Shown here: in pieces, positions 40,026 through 49,519 of the stretch
Position numbering within the stretch: position 1 is the stretch's first letter
Layout: every line of letters begins with the position of its first letter
NCBI RefSeq assembly: GCF_009728735.1
Contig: NZ_CP024636.1
Coordinates: forward strand, 62,001 to 126,000
Direction of reading: 5' to 3'
Length of the DNA: 64,000 nucleotides
Source of the DNA: Pantoea phytobeneficialis
Lineage (GTDB): Bacteria; Pseudomonadota; Gammaproteobacteria; Enterobacterales; Enterobacteriaceae
Position numbers and translations under genes: made by a program
Notes under the pieces: generated by a model
Seen by the model: the letters and a program-made list of their open reading frames with translations, nothing else
The model's database searches: none
What the model was told of the DNA's origin: nothing

Positions 40026-41174
40026 TTATGCCATAGCGTTGTAAGCGCTCACCACTGAGGTGACTACTTCGCTGTTGGCATCCAGCCCGGAGATCTGCGC
40101 CAGCGTGGCCTGTGGGCCTTTTTCCGCCAACAGGGCTTCCAGCTCCTGCGCTTGCGGGTCCTGCGCGCTGCGATAATGCATCGCGGCGGCAATGCCCTGC
40201 ACCAGGTTGGCGTGCGGCAACTGATATTCCAGCGTGCCCAGCGTCGGTTTGATCAGGCGATCGCCCGCGCTCAGCTTACGCAGCGGCTGACGACCCACGC
40301 GCTCCACGTCATCTTTCAGATACGGGTTCTCAAAACGGCTGAGGATTTTCTGAATATAGGCGGCATGTTTATCTGCCTCGAAACCGTAACGTTTGATCAG
40401 CACTGCGCCGCTCTCTTCCATCGCACCCTGCACCACGGTACGGATTTTCTGGTCAAGAATGGCATCGCGAATGGTGGCGTGACCGGCCAGTTGGCCGAGA
40501 TAGGCGGTGATGGCGTGGCCGGTGTTGAGGGTAAACAGCTTACGCTCGACAAACGCCATCAGGTTATCGGTCAGTTCCATGCCTGGGATGTTCGGCAACT
40601 CGCCTTTGAACTGGGTTTTATCGACGATCCACTCGCTAAAGGTTTCAACGGTGACTTCCAGCGGGTCGTTGCTGCCTGCTTCTGACGGCGGCACGATACG
40701 GTCCACTGCGGAATCAACAAAGCCGACGTGCGCTTCAACCCAGGCGTGATATTGCTCTGGCAGCGCTTTCAGGACGTGTTGTTTGAGCTGGCTGGTGCCA
40801 CGCACCATGTTTTCACAGGCAATAATGTTCAGTGGACGGACATTACCGTTATCGCGGCGGTTGGCCAGACCTTTGGCAACGCCACCGGCGATGCGCTCCA
40901 GAATCTGCGGGCCAACCGCCGTGGTAACGATATCAACCTCAGCAATCAGCGTGACGATAGCGTCGCTGGTGCTGTTCACCGCGCTGACGCTTTTGACAAT
41001 CTCAACTTTCGCCTGCTCGCCAACCACATGAACCGGATACTCATGACGGGCGTTAAGGGCATCAAGAACCACCTGATTCACATCCGCAAATACCAGTTCG
41101 ATACCGGCATCAGCCAGCAGCTTACCGATAAAACCACGGCCGATGTTACCTGCTCCAAAATGTAACGCTTTCAT
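40026..41174 (-). CDS. mtlD: Mannitol-1-phosphate 5-dehydrogenase
   Basis: A 382-residue NAD-dependent enzyme, the E. coli length, that oxidises mannitol 1-phosphate to fructose 6-phosphate. N-terminal Rossmann motif [13 protein letters not shown]; the conserved catalytic-lysine region of long-chain dehydrogenases is represented by [20 protein letters not shown]. The start at 41174 is preferred; an earlier in-frame codon is in the hairpin-rich mtlA-mtlD gap. Confidence 0.97.
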   Translation of the reverse strand: MKALHFGAGNIGRGFIGKLLADAGIELVFADVNQVVLDALNARHEYPVHVVGEQAKVEIVKSVSAVNSTSDAIVTLIAEVDIVTTAVGPQILERIAGGVAKGLANRRDNGNVRPLNIIACENMVRGTSQLKQHVLKALPEQYHAWVEAHVGFVDSAVDRIVPPSEAGSNDPLEVTVETFSEWIVDKTQFKGELPNIPGMELTDNLMAFVERKLFTLNTGHAITAYLGQLAGHATIRDAILDQKIRTVVQGAMEESGAVLIKRYGFEADKHAAYIQKILSRFENPYLKDDVERVGRQPLRKLSAGDRLIKPTLGTLEYQLPHANLVQGIAAAMHYRSAQDPQAQELEALLAEKGPQATLAQISGLDANSEVVTSVVSAYNAMA

Positions 41175-41199
41175 AATTTGACCCATATCAAATGACGAT

Positions 41200-41247
41200 G
41201 GGGCGGGCATGTCCGCCCCGGAAAGTGGGGACGGGCATACCCGCCCC
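41200..41247. repeat. Double hairpin in the mtlA-mtlD intercistronic gap
   Basis: Two near-identical GC-rich palindromes stand side by side: GGGGCGG-GCATGT-CCGCCCC at 41200-41219, and a 21-base relative with arms GGGGACGGG and CCCGCCCC at 41227-41247. They differ from the REP family of this genome. They would fold as two tight stem-loops in the mtlADR message just after the mtlA stop and may stabilise the 5' segment or reduce read-through into mtlD. Confidence 0.75.
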
Positions 41248-41266
41248 AGGGATATTAACGATTTGT

Positions 41267-43201
41267 TCAGGCGGTGGTTTTGCTACCAGACAGCAAATCC
41301 AGCACGTCTTGCACGTTGGTGGTGTTCGCCAGCTTCTCAATCACGCTTTCGTCGTCCAGCGCGTTAGTCAGGCTGGTGATGACCTGGATGTGTTCGTTAT
41401 TGCGCGCAGCAATACCGATCACCAGGCGAGCCACTTCGTCAGACTCTTCACCGAACTGCACGCCCGCCGGATACTGGCAGAACACTACGCCGGTTTTCAA
41501 CACGCGATCTTTAGCTTCCACCGTGCCGTGCGGTACGGCAATCGACTCACCGAGATAAGTCGGGGTCAGCTTTTCACGCTCCAGCATCGCATCCACGTAT
41601 TCCGGCTGCACGTAGCCGCCTTTTACCAGTTGCTCACCGGCAAAGCGAATCGCCTGCTCTTTGTTGCTGGCGCTCAGGCCAAGGAACACGTTGTTTGCAC
41701 CCAGTTTAAACAGATGCGCGTTACCGGCATCGAAGCTGTCAGCCAGCGTGGTCTGCACGGTTTCGCGATGGGCTTCGCTACGATTGGCCGCCACCAGACG
41801 CTCGGTCAAATTGGTGTACAAGGCACTGTCGAGGAAGTTGTTCAGCGAAATATGCTGGGCCTGCGGTGCCTGACGCATCGCACGCTCGGTCAGATCGCGG
41901 TGGGTGATCACCAGGTCCACATCACCCGGCAGGGCGTTAATGGCGCTGTTGGTCACCGAAATGTTGCTCAGACCGGCATCCTGCACTTTCTTACGCAGTA
42001 CGCCTGCACCCATTGCACTGGAACCCATGCCGGCATCACAAGCCACGATGATTTTACGTACGTGGTTCAGGTCAACGCTCATCGCATCACCGGCAACCGG
42101 CGCACCTGCAACGCTCTGGCCTTTAGACTGGGCTTTCATGTCCTGCATACGCTTGGTGGCGGCTTCGATGTCGTCTTCATCTTTTACTTTGCTGGTTTTC
42201 AGCAGGATTGAAGAGATGACAAAGGAAACGGCGAACGCAGCGATAATCGCGGTCACGTTAGCAAAGTAAGTACCTTTTGGCGTCATCGCCAGCACTGCCA
42301 GGATGGAACCCGGAGAAGCCGGAGAAACCAGGCCGCCGTGCAGTACGGTCAGGGTGAACACGCCAGTCATACCACCGAGAATTACCGCCAGCAGCAGACG
42401 CGGTGCCATCAGTACGTACGGGAAGTAAATTTCGTGGATACCACCCAGGAAGTGGATGATGGCAGCACCACCGGCTGATTGTTTGGCGCTACCGCGACCA
42501 AAAATCATATACGCCACCAGTACGCCCATACCCGGACCTGGGTTGGCTTCGATCAGGAAGAAGATCGATTTGCCCACTTCGCTCGCCTGCTGGATACCCA
42601 GCGGAGAGAAGATACCGTGGTTGATGGCGTTGTTGAGGAACAGGATTTTCGCCGGTTCAACAAAGATGGAGGTCAACGGCAGCAGGTTATTCTGCACCAT
42701 CAGGTTTACGCCTGCGGCGAGAATATGGGACAGACCTTCCACCAACGGACCGATACCGATAAACGCCAGCAGCGCCAGCAGCATACCGATGATACCGGCG
42801 GAGAAGTTGTTCACCAGCATCTCGAAGCCGCTTTTGATCTTGCCATCAACGGCACGGTCAAAGTGTTTGATCGCCCAGCCGCCCAGCGGACCGGCAATCA
42901 TGGAGCCGAGGAACATCGGCATATCCGCACCGACAATCACACCCATAGTGGTGATTGCGCCGACCACGCCACCACGATCGCCACCCACCAGACGACCACC
43001 GGTGAAACCGATCAACAGCGGCAGCAGGTAGGTAATCATCGGGCCAACGAGTTTCGCCAGCGTCGCGTTTGGAATCCATCCGGTTGGAATGAACAGTGCA
43101 GTGATGATACCCCAGGCGATAAACGCACCGATGTTAGGCATCACCATGTTACTCAGAAAGCGACCAAAGCTCTGAACTTTGACCTTCACTGATGAGGACA
43201 T
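41267..43201 (-). CDS. mtlA: PTS mannitol-specific enzyme IICBA
   Basis: A 644-residue fused phosphotransferase permease (E. coli 637). The EIIC membrane domain covers about residues 1-345 ([42 protein letters not shown]). EIIB carries the phosphocysteine in [19 protein letters not shown] carries the phosphohistidine in [15 protein letters not shown]. It imports and phosphorylates D-mannitol. The ATG at 43201 fits the family; a start ten codons earlier is unsupported. First gene of mtlADR. Confidence 0.97.
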   Translation of the reverse strand: MSSSVKVKVQSFGRFLSNMVMPNIGAFIAWGIITALFIPTGWIPNATLAKLVGPMITYLLPLLIGFTGGRLVGGDRGGVVGAITTMGVIVGADMPMFLGSMIAGPLGGWAIKHFDRAVDGKIKSGFEMLVNNFSAGIIGMLLALLAFIGIGPLVEGLSHILAAGVNLMVQNNLLPLTSIFVEPAKILFLNNAINHGIFSPLGIQQASEVGKSIFFLIEANPGPGMGVLVAYMIFGRGSAKQSAGGAAIIHFLGGIHEIYFPYVLMAPRLLLAVILGGMTGVFTLTVLHGGLVSPASPGSILAVLAMTPKGTYFANVTAIIAAFAVSFVISSILLKTSKVKDEDDIEAATKRMQDMKAQSKGQSVAGAPVAGDAMSVDLNHVRKIIVACDAGMGSSAMGAGVLRKKVQDAGLSNISVTNSAINALPGDVDLVITHRDLTERAMRQAPQAQHISLNNFLDSALYTNLTERLVAANRSEAHRETVQTTLADSFDAGNAHLFKLGANNVFLGLSASNKEQAIRFAGEQLVKGGYVQPEYVDAMLEREKLTPTYLGESIAVPHGTVEAKDRVLKTGVVFCQYPAGVQFGEESDEVARLVIGIAARNNEHIQVITSLTNALDDESVIEKLANTTNVQDVLDLLSGSKTTA

Positions 43202-43640
43202 AAACCCACCCCTTATTGAGACGCGCTGCAATAAGAGAGCGCGTTTGTTTTTGTTAAGACGTTACGGCGGGGGCCGTGGCATTACTGTATGCAGGCGGAC
43301 TCTAGCACTAGTTTATGACGCTGCGTAGAGCGTGGGTAAAGTGTGATATAGATCACGCTAAGTTGGGGTGAGAAGGGTGCTATTAGGTGATATTGATCAC
43401 AAAAATGCCGTGTAAGAAAAGTACGATGCTGAATATTTAGACAAATCAGGAGGCTAAATGTGACATTTATCACTTTTTTACTTATGGGGTTTGTTTCATA
43501 AATGTGATGAGGATCACAAACAATATTTGGTCGAAAATGCGCCAGATCACACTCTGCCGCAGCAGGAAGAATCAGAAAAGCGGAATGTAAGGAAGTGACA
43601 AAAGTCTGAAAAGCGGGTAATCCATGATTACCCGCCTGAA
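43202..43640. promoter_or_regulatory. mtlA upstream region with four CRP-type sites
   Basis: Four matches to TGTGA-N6-TCACA lie at 43342-43357 (TGTGATATAGATCACG), 43386-43401 (GGTGATATTGATCACA), 43459-43474 (TGTGACATTTATCACT) and 43503-43518 (TGTGATGAGGATCACA). A lone ATCACA half-site lies at 43546-43551. E. coli mtlA is known for five CRP sites, so this arrangement is conserved in kind. No gene lies in this gap. The mtlA promoter itself should be near 43250-43300 but has no clear consensus hexamers. Confidence 0.85.
43605..43635 (-). terminator. Rho-independent terminator of yiaF
   Basis: A perfect 10-bp stem, GCGGGTAATC with GATTACCCGC, and a three-base loop (43613-43635), followed on the minus strand by TTTTC and a second T-run. 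It lies eight bases after the yiaF stop. Confidence 0.8.
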
Positions 43641-43643
43641 GAA

Positions 43644-44360
43644 TTACTGAAAACCGCTTTGAACAGTATTCTGCGCCTGGGTCAGAGCCTGGGCATTGCT
43701 GGAGAGGGTGCTCATCAGCGTGTTGTATTGGGTGGCCTGATCCTGGGTCGGGAATTGCACGCCGCCATCATTGAAAGTCACGCGTGTACCCTGCGATTGC
43801 AGGTAATCACCGGTCTGTACCGCCGCCTGGCTCAGCGCCTGCAACTGTGGCAGCAACGGGATCAGGGTGCTGGCCGGTTGGGTGACCACTTTGGTATAGA
43901 CGCTGTCATACACTTTTTTCAGGTCATCTGGCTGTTTCAGCGCAGCATGGCTGCTGTCGGCCTGCATTTTGGCGCTCTGAATTTGCTGTGTCAGCACGCT
44001 CAGATTGCCGCTGGCCTGGCGCAGCGTGTCACGACGCGTCAGGTAATCCTGCGGTACGCGAATGGCCGCCAACTCATCGACCACCGGACGCATGCCCTGT
44101 TCAACGGCCTGATTCACCTGCTGCGAGAAACCATAAAGAATGGCGTAATCACTCGCGTAGTTGCCGAACGTTTGCTTCTGGTTTTCGCTCAGGCTGGGCA
44201 GATGCTCGCCGCTGCGCATGACCGTGTTCTGGAGAAAATCAGTAAAGGCTTTACGCTGATCGCCCTCTTTGTCGCCACAGGCGGTAAGTTGCAGCACTGC
44301 GAGCAGCGTGACGACCAGCATGCCGCTACGCATCCAGATGCGGGAAATTCCTGACGCCAT
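43644..44360 (-). CDS. yiaF: DUF3053 lipoprotein YiaF
   Basis: A 238-residue lipoprotein, similar to E. coli YiaF (236). The signal peptide ends in the lipobox LTACGDKEGD, with Cys as the acylated residue. The mature part is helical with conserved QRKAFTDFLQNTVMRSGEHLP and SDYAILYGFSQQVNQA. Function unknown; an envelope location is predicted. The ATG at 44360 has AGGAG six bases upstream. In E. coli its neighbour is yiaG; here 16 kb of accessory operons separate them. Confidence 0.92.
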   Translation of the reverse strand: MASGISRIWMRSGMLVVTLLAVLQLTACGDKEGDQRKAFTDFLQNTVMRSGEHLPSLSENQKQTFGNYASDYAILYGFSQQVNQAVEQGMRPVVDELAAIRVPQDYLTRRDTLRQASGNLSVLTQQIQSAKMQADSSHAALKQPDDLKKVYDSVYTKVVTQPASTLIPLLPQLQALSQAAVQTGDYLQSQGTRVTFNDGGVQFPTQDQATQYNTLMSTLSSNAQALTQAQNTVQSGFQ

Positions 44361-44467
44361 ATTCAACTCCTGTAAGTCACCTAATGGCAGATTTCAATTC
44401 GATGGGAAAGGTCCTAAAGGATAGAACAATGGCCTGGTGCACACAACGGCGGGGTGAGGTAAAAACT

Positions 44468-44524
44468 GCGCGATAAATCGCGCCGCGACGCTTCAGTGCA
44501 CGTAGCGGCGCAATTTATTGCGCG
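44468..44524. repeat. REP inverted pair, partly diverged
   Basis: The left unit, CGCGATAAATCGCGCCGCG, and the right unit, CGTAGCGGCGCAATTTATTGCG, carry substitutions. It lies just beyond the end of the peptide operon. Confidence 0.8.
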
Positions 44525-44542
44525 GGGAATCACTGGCTGGCG

Positions 44543-46141
44543 TCAATACACCAATGCTTGTCCATCTTTGCGGCTTTCAGTGGCAGCGATATAGAACCCT
44601 TGCGGGTCGCGCACAATCGCCTGGGCACCGCCGAAGTTGTAGCCCTGAAGCGGGTCCTCCACCACAATCTGATGGCCCATGCCACGTAGCGCTGCGATCG
44701 CATTACGATCCATCCCGGCTTCAACCACCACTTCGCGCCCCTGTACCACGCGCCAGCGCGGGGCATCAATTGCCGCCTGTGGGTTCTGTTTATGCAGCAT
44801 GATGCGTAGCGCCATTTGCAAATGGCCCTGCGCCTGCATTGGACCGCCCATCACGCCAAACGACATCAGCGGCTGGCCGTCACCGTCCAGCGCAAATGCC
44901 GGAATGATGGTATGGAACGGACGTTTGCCGCCGGCCACCACATTGGGGTGCTCTGGATCGAGCGAGAAGCCTGCGCCACGGTTTTGCAGGCTGATGCCGG
45001 TGCCGGGGACCACAACGCCAGAACCGAAGCCCATAAAGTTAGACTGAATAAAGGACACCATCATGCCGCTGGCATCGGCGGTGGAGAGATACACCGTGCC
45101 GCTCTGCTGTGGTGAGCCGTAGGTAAAATCAGAGGCGCGCTCCGGGTCGATCAAGGCGGCACGCTGCTTCAGGTAGTCGTCGCTCAGCAACAACTCAGCC
45201 GGGAACTCCAGATGGTCCTCATCGGCGACGTAACGTTCGAGGTCAGCCAGCGCCAGCTTCATCGCTTCAATTGACAGATGCAGCCACGGCACGCTGTCCG
45301 GCGTGTAACGACCAATATCACAATGCTCCAGAATGCCGAGGGCGATCAGCGTGGCGATGCCCTGGCCGTTGGGCGGCAGTTCCTGCACCGATCCCCCGGC
45401 GAAGGGCTGCGACAGCAGCGTCACCCAATCTGCACGATGTTGGTTGAGGTCTTCCAGCGTCAGCGCCGCGCCATGCTCGGCAGCGAAGGCGGCCATTTGC
45501 TGCGCCAGCTCCCCGCGATAGAAGGCTTCACCCTGGGTTTCAGCAATTTTTTGCAGGGTGGCAGCCTGTGCCGGATTGCGGAACACTTCTCCGGCACGCG
45601 GCGGGCGGCCATCCGGCGCAAAGCAGGCGCTGAAGCCGGGTTGACCTTTCAGTTTGTTGTAGCCGCGCTGCCACAGTTGACCAATCAGCGGCGAAACCGG
45701 AAAGCCATCGCGCGCGTATTCAATCGCCGGTTGAGCGAGGGTAGTGAGTGGCAGGGTGCCGAAGCGTTCCGCCAGCGCGACCCAGGCCGAGACTGCGCCC
45801 GGAACGGTGACGGCTTCCCAGCCAATTTCCGGCATAGTTTTTTGCCCGGCGAAGCGTTCCGGGTTCCATGCCGCCGGGGCGCGACCAGAGGCATTCAGGC
45901 CGTGCAGCGCTTTGCCGTCCCAGATAATGGCAAAGGCATCGCTGCCAATGCCGTTACCGGTAGGTTCCAGCACCGTCAGCGCCATAGCGGTGGCAACCGC
46001 GGCATCTACGGCGTTACCGCCCAATTGCAACATACGGATACCGGCCTGCGCCGCCAGCGGCTGCGAGGTGGCGACCGCATTGCGTCCCATCATCGGGGCA
46101 CGGTGTGAGGCGTAGCTAACGTTAAAATCCAGTTCACTCAT
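44543..46141 (-). CDS. Gamma-glutamyltransferase family hydrolase, cytoplasmic type
   Basis: A 532-residue Ntn-hydrolase of the GGT family (YwrD-like). The expected N-terminal nucleophile is Thr349 in QSGTVYLSTAD, where the precursor would cleave itself. Substrate-site motifs GGNAVDAAVATAMALTVLEP, GIGSDAF, NRGAGFSLDPEHPN and GGPMQAQGHLQM are present. There is no signal peptide, so unlike E. coli Ggt it should act in the cytoplasm on imported gamma-glutamyl or related peptides. Last gene of the peptide ABC operon, nine bases after the permease gene. Confidence 0.87.
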   Translation of the reverse strand: MSELDFNVSYASHRAPMMGRNAVATSQPLAAQAGIRMLQLGGNAVDAAVATAMALTVLEPTGNGIGSDAFAIIWDGKALHGLNASGRAPAAWNPERFAGQKTMPEIGWEAVTVPGAVSAWVALAERFGTLPLTTLAQPAIEYARDGFPVSPLIGQLWQRGYNKLKGQPGFSACFAPDGRPPRAGEVFRNPAQAATLQKIAETQGEAFYRGELAQQMAAFAAEHGAALTLEDLNQHRADWVTLLSQPFAGGSVQELPPNGQGIATLIALGILEHCDIGRYTPDSVPWLHLSIEAMKLALADLERYVADEDHLEFPAELLLSDDYLKQRAALIDPERASDFTYGSPQQSGTVYLSTADASGMMVSFIQSNFMGFGSGVVVPGTGISLQNRGAGFSLDPEHPNVVAGGKRPFHTIIPAFALDGDGQPLMSFGVMGGPMQAQGHLQMALRIMLHKQNPQAAIDAPRWRVVQGREVVVEAGMDRNAIAALRGMGHQIVVEDPLQGYNFGGAQAIVRDPQGFYIAATESRKDGQALVY

Positions 46142-46150
46142 AACCTTTCC

Positions 46151-47032
46151 TTAATGTGAGTCATTGCGCGGATCGAGCGCGTCGCGCAGTCCGTCACCCA
46201 GCAAGTTGAAGCCCTGCACGGTGAGAAAAATGGCCAGACCGGGGAAGATCGACATCCACGGAGCCTGTTCCAGATAACCTTTGGCGGTGTTCAGCATCGC
46301 GCCCCACGAGGGCGATGGCGGTTGCTGGCCCAGACCGAGAAACGACAGGCTGGCTTCGGTGATAATTGCCGAAGCAATCGCCAGCGTGGCCTGCACCAGA
46401 ATCGGCGACAGCACATTCGGCAGCACGTAGCGCAGGATGATCCAGCGATCCGGCAGGCCGATGGCGCGTGCGCCGTCGATATACTCTTCATGACGAATGG
46501 CGATCACCTGGCCGCGCGTCAGGCGGGCGAAAATCGGCATCGCCGACAGGCCAATCGCGATCATCGCGTTGGACAGGCTCGGACCGAGGAACGCGCCGAG
46601 CGCAATCGCCAGAATCAGAAACGGGCAGGCGAGCAGCGCTTCGATAAAGCGCGAGATAATGCCGTCACACCAGCCCTGCCAGTATCCGGCGATCAGTCCA
46701 AGCGGGACGCCAATCAGAATGGCGATCAGTACCGAGATGCAGCCCGCCAGCAGCGAAGTACGTGCGCCCCAAATCAGCCGCGACAAAATATCGCGTCCCA
46801 GTTCGTCGGTGCCGAACCAGTGCAGCACCGAGGGCGCTTTGCGCACCGCGAGAAAGTTGGCTTTGATCGGATCGGCGGGGGCCAGCCAGGGGGCCAGCAA
46901 CGCCACCGCGACAAACAGCACCACAATCACCGCGCCGATCAGCGCGCTTTTATTACGCAGAAACTTCTTCAGCACCCGGCGATTCGGCTTTGCTACGGCA
47001 GGCACAGCGCCAGCGGTTAAGACCTCGCTCAT
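46151..47032 (-). CDS. Dipeptide/oligopeptide ABC permease, DppC/GsiD type
   Basis: A 293-residue inner membrane protein with six membrane segments. The N-terminus has the DppC-type LRNKSALIGAVIVVLF helix and WFGTDELGRDILSRLIWGARTSL. The EAA loop is RAIGLPDRWIILRYVLPNVLSPILVQ, and the C-terminal half has SLSFLGLGQQPPSPSWGAML. It pairs with the DppB-type permease encoded two bases upstream. Confidence 0.92.
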   Translation of the reverse strand: MSEVLTAGAVPAVAKPNRRVLKKFLRNKSALIGAVIVVLFVAVALLAPWLAPADPIKANFLAVRKAPSVLHWFGTDELGRDILSRLIWGARTSLLAGCISVLIAILIGVPLGLIAGYWQGWCDGIISRFIEALLACPFLILAIALGAFLGPSLSNAMIAIGLSAMPIFARLTRGQVIAIRHEEYIDGARAIGLPDRWIILRYVLPNVLSPILVQATLAIASAIITEASLSFLGLGQQPPSPSWGAMLNTAKGYLEQAPWMSIFPGLAIFLTVQGFNLLGDGLRDALDPRNDSH

Positions 47033-47034
47033 GG

Positions 47035-47976
47035 TTAGCCTCGCATTTTCGGGTTAATTAACAGATACAGCACATCGGCCAGCAGGTTGAGCAGTAGAAA
47101 GCCGATGGCAACCACCAACACCACGCCCTGCACCACGGCGTAATCGCGGTTAAACACCGCATCGACAATCATCTTGCCGAAGCCGGGCAGGGTAAAAACC
47201 TGCTCGGTCAGCACCGCGCCACCCAACAACTCGCCAAACAGCAGGGTGGTGAGGGTGACGATCGGCATCAACGCGTTGCGAAAGGCGTGCTTCAGCACCA
47301 CTTTCGGTGCCAGCAGGCCTTTGGCGCGCGCGGTACGGATATAGTCGGCTTTCAGCACCGCAATCATTGAGGCGCGGGTATGGCGCATCAGGGTGGCGGC
47401 AAGGCCAGTGCCGAGCACCAGCGCGGGTAGCAGCAGGGTTTTCAGGTTCTGCGCCATGTCTTCGCTCACCGGCACAAAACCGGACGCCGGCAGCCATTGC
47501 AGATGCACCGAGAACAACAGGATCAGCAGAATCCCCAGCCAGAAGTGCGGCACCGAGATCCCCGAGAGCGCGACAAAATTGGTGGTGTGATCCACCCAAC
47601 TGTCTTTACGTACCGCCGCGATAATCCCCATGCTGATGCCGATCAGCAGCGCAATCAGCATCGCCAGTAGCGACAGCTCCAGCGTCACCGGCAGCTTGCT
47701 GGCAATCAATGCGGTCACCGGCTCTTTGGTGCGCAGTGACATACCGAGGTCGCCCTTCAGCGCATTGCCGATCCACGCGAAATATTGCGTGGGAATCGGG
47801 TCATCGAGATGGTATTCGGCGCGTAGCTGAGCGATGACCGCCGGATCGCGCTCCTCACCGGCCATCGCCAGCACCGGGTCGCCCGGCAGCAGCTTTTGCA
47901 GCGCGAACACCATCATGCTCACCAACAGCAGGGTCGGGATGGCCAGCAGCAGCCGTTTAACAATCAGTTCCAGCAT
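47035..47976 (-). CDS. Dipeptide/oligopeptide ABC permease, DppB/GsiC type
   Basis: A 313-residue inner membrane protein with six membrane segments. Hallmarks are IVKRLLLAIPTLLLVSMMVF, LPGDPVLAMAGEE and the EAA loop ARAKGLLAPKVVLKHAFRNALMPIVT. The second of two adjacent ATG codons (47976) is the likely start, because AAGGAG is too close to the first. Confidence 0.92.
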   Translation of the reverse strand: MLELIVKRLLLAIPTLLLVSMMVFALQKLLPGDPVLAMAGEERDPAVIAQLRAEYHLDDPIPTQYFAWIGNALKGDLGMSLRTKEPVTALIASKLPVTLELSLLAMLIALLIGISMGIIAAVRKDSWVDHTTNFVALSGISVPHFWLGILLILLFSVHLQWLPASGFVPVSEDMAQNLKTLLLPALVLGTGLAATLMRHTRASMIAVLKADYIRTARAKGLLAPKVVLKHAFRNALMPIVTLTTLLFGELLGGAVLTEQVFTLPGFGKMIVDAVFNRDYAVVQGVVLVVAIGFLLLNLLADVLYLLINPKMRG

Positions 47977-47993
47977 CATCGCTCCTTAGCGGC

Positions 47994-49502
47994 TTACTGC
48001 GCCATGCTCACGCCTGCCAGGCGCACCAGCCCGTCCGGCCAGGCTTTAAAGCCCTGCAATTTTTTCGTCATGCCAAAAATACGTGGCTCAAAGTAGAGGT
48101 AAGCAATCGGCATATCGGTTTGCAGTTGGTTCACTACCTTGGTGTAAAGCGCCTGGCGTTGTGCCTGATCGTTGGTTAAACGCGCCGCGTTCAGCCATTC
48201 ATCCACCTGCGGGTTGCTGTAGCGACCATCGTTGAGGGTGCCTTTGCTGTTAATAAACGAATAGATGCTGCCATCGGGATCAGGACGGCCAGACCAGCCG
48301 GACAGGCTGAGCTGATAATCACCGCGCTGCTGACGATCCAGCAGGGTCGCGAACTCGCTCATTTGCAGATTGAGGTTGAAACCTGCTTCGCTCACCATCG
48401 CCTGAAGCACCTGACCGACCTGCTGCGCGGTCGGGTTGTTGGTGACCAGCAACGTCAGATTCAGTGGGGTGGTGACGCCCGCCGCCTTCAGCAGCGCTTT
48501 GGCTTTCTCCACATCACGCGCTGGAGTTGGAAGGTTGACGTGATACGGGCTGACCGGGGAAAACGCCTGATTAGCCGGGGTGTACAAACCTTCGAATGCC
48601 ACCTGATTCAGCGCATCGCGATCAATCGCCAGCGAGAAGGCTTCCCGCACGCGCGGATCTTTCAGCGGGCTGTTGGCATCGACTTTGCCGTTGTTAATGT
48701 TGAAGGTGATACCCTGATAGCCAAGACCGGTAACTTTCGCCAGCGCCAGCTTGCTGTCGCCTTCGACAGTTTTCACATCGCTGGCCGCCACGCCTTCGGT
48801 CAGGTCGAGATCGCCCGCGCGCAGGTTGGCGAGGCGCACGGAGGCATCAGGAATCGGCAGGAAAATCACTTTATCGAAGTGGTACGCGCCTTTGTTCCAG
48901 TAATGATCAAAGCGTTTCAGCACGATGCGGTCCTGCTGCACGCGGCTTTCAAACTGGTACGGACCGGAGCAGACCGGATGGGTGGCGAAGTCGGGTTTCT
49001 TCGCGGCTTCTGGCGCTAACATTGCACCGGCACGGTCGGTCAACTGGCTGAGCAGCGCGGCATCCGGGGTTTTCAGGTGGAATTTCACCTGCAACGGCCC
49101 GGTCACTTCGACGCTCTGAATCGAGGAGATTTCGCTTTTACGCAGTGAACCCGGCAGGGTCAGCGCACGTTCGATGTTGAATTTCACCGCGTTGGCATCG
49201 AATTTCTCACCATCGTGGAAGGTCACACCGTCGCGCAGGTTCATGGTCAGGGTTTTGCCGTCGTCGCTCCACGCCCAATCGGTGGCGAGGCCAGGAATCA
49301 CTTTCAGGTTCTCATCGACATCGACCAGACGGTCGCACATGGCCGCAAACACAAAACGCCCATAGTAGGTACGCGCCAGATGCGGATCGAGCATGTCCGG
49401 GTCAGCACCCAACCCGATACGAATCACGCTTTCAGCATGGCTGTGCGCACTGGCACCCAGCAACATCAGACCACTAAGGGCAGTTAATAACGCTTTCTTC
49501 AC
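47994..49502 (-). CDS. Peptide-binding protein, family 5 extracellular solute-binding
   Basis: A 502-residue periplasmic protein with signal peptide MKKALLTALSGLMLLGASAHSHA and the family 5 core (GADPDMLDPHLART, PGLATDWAWSDDGKTLTMNLRDGVTFHDGE, FNINNGKVDANSPLKDPRVREAFSLAIDRDAL). It resembles GsiB and DppA-type binders of peptides or glutathione. The neighbouring GGT-family enzyme hints at gamma-glutamyl ligands; this is an inference. Confidence 0.92.
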   Translation of the reverse strand: MKKALLTALSGLMLLGASAHSHAESVIRIGLGADPDMLDPHLARTYYGRFVFAAMCDRLVDVDENLKVIPGLATDWAWSDDGKTLTMNLRDGVTFHDGEKFDANAVKFNIERALTLPGSLRKSEISSIQSVEVTGPLQVKFHLKTPDAALLSQLTDRAGAMLAPEAAKKPDFATHPVCSGPYQFESRVQQDRIVLKRFDHYWNKGAYHFDKVIFLPIPDASVRLANLRAGDLDLTEGVAASDVKTVEGDSKLALAKVTGLGYQGITFNINNGKVDANSPLKDPRVREAFSLAIDRDALNQVAFEGLYTPANQAFSPVSPYHVNLPTPARDVEKAKALLKAAGVTTPLNLTLLVTNNPTAQQVGQVLQAMVSEAGFNLNLQMSEFATLLDRQQRGDYQLSLSGWSGRPDPDGSIYSFINSKGTLNDGRYSNPQVDEWLNAARLTNDQAQRQALYTKVVNQLQTDMPIAYLYFEPRIFGMTKKLQGFKAWPDGLVRLAGVSMAQ

Positions 49503-49519
49503 GGCTTATCTCCAGAGGG

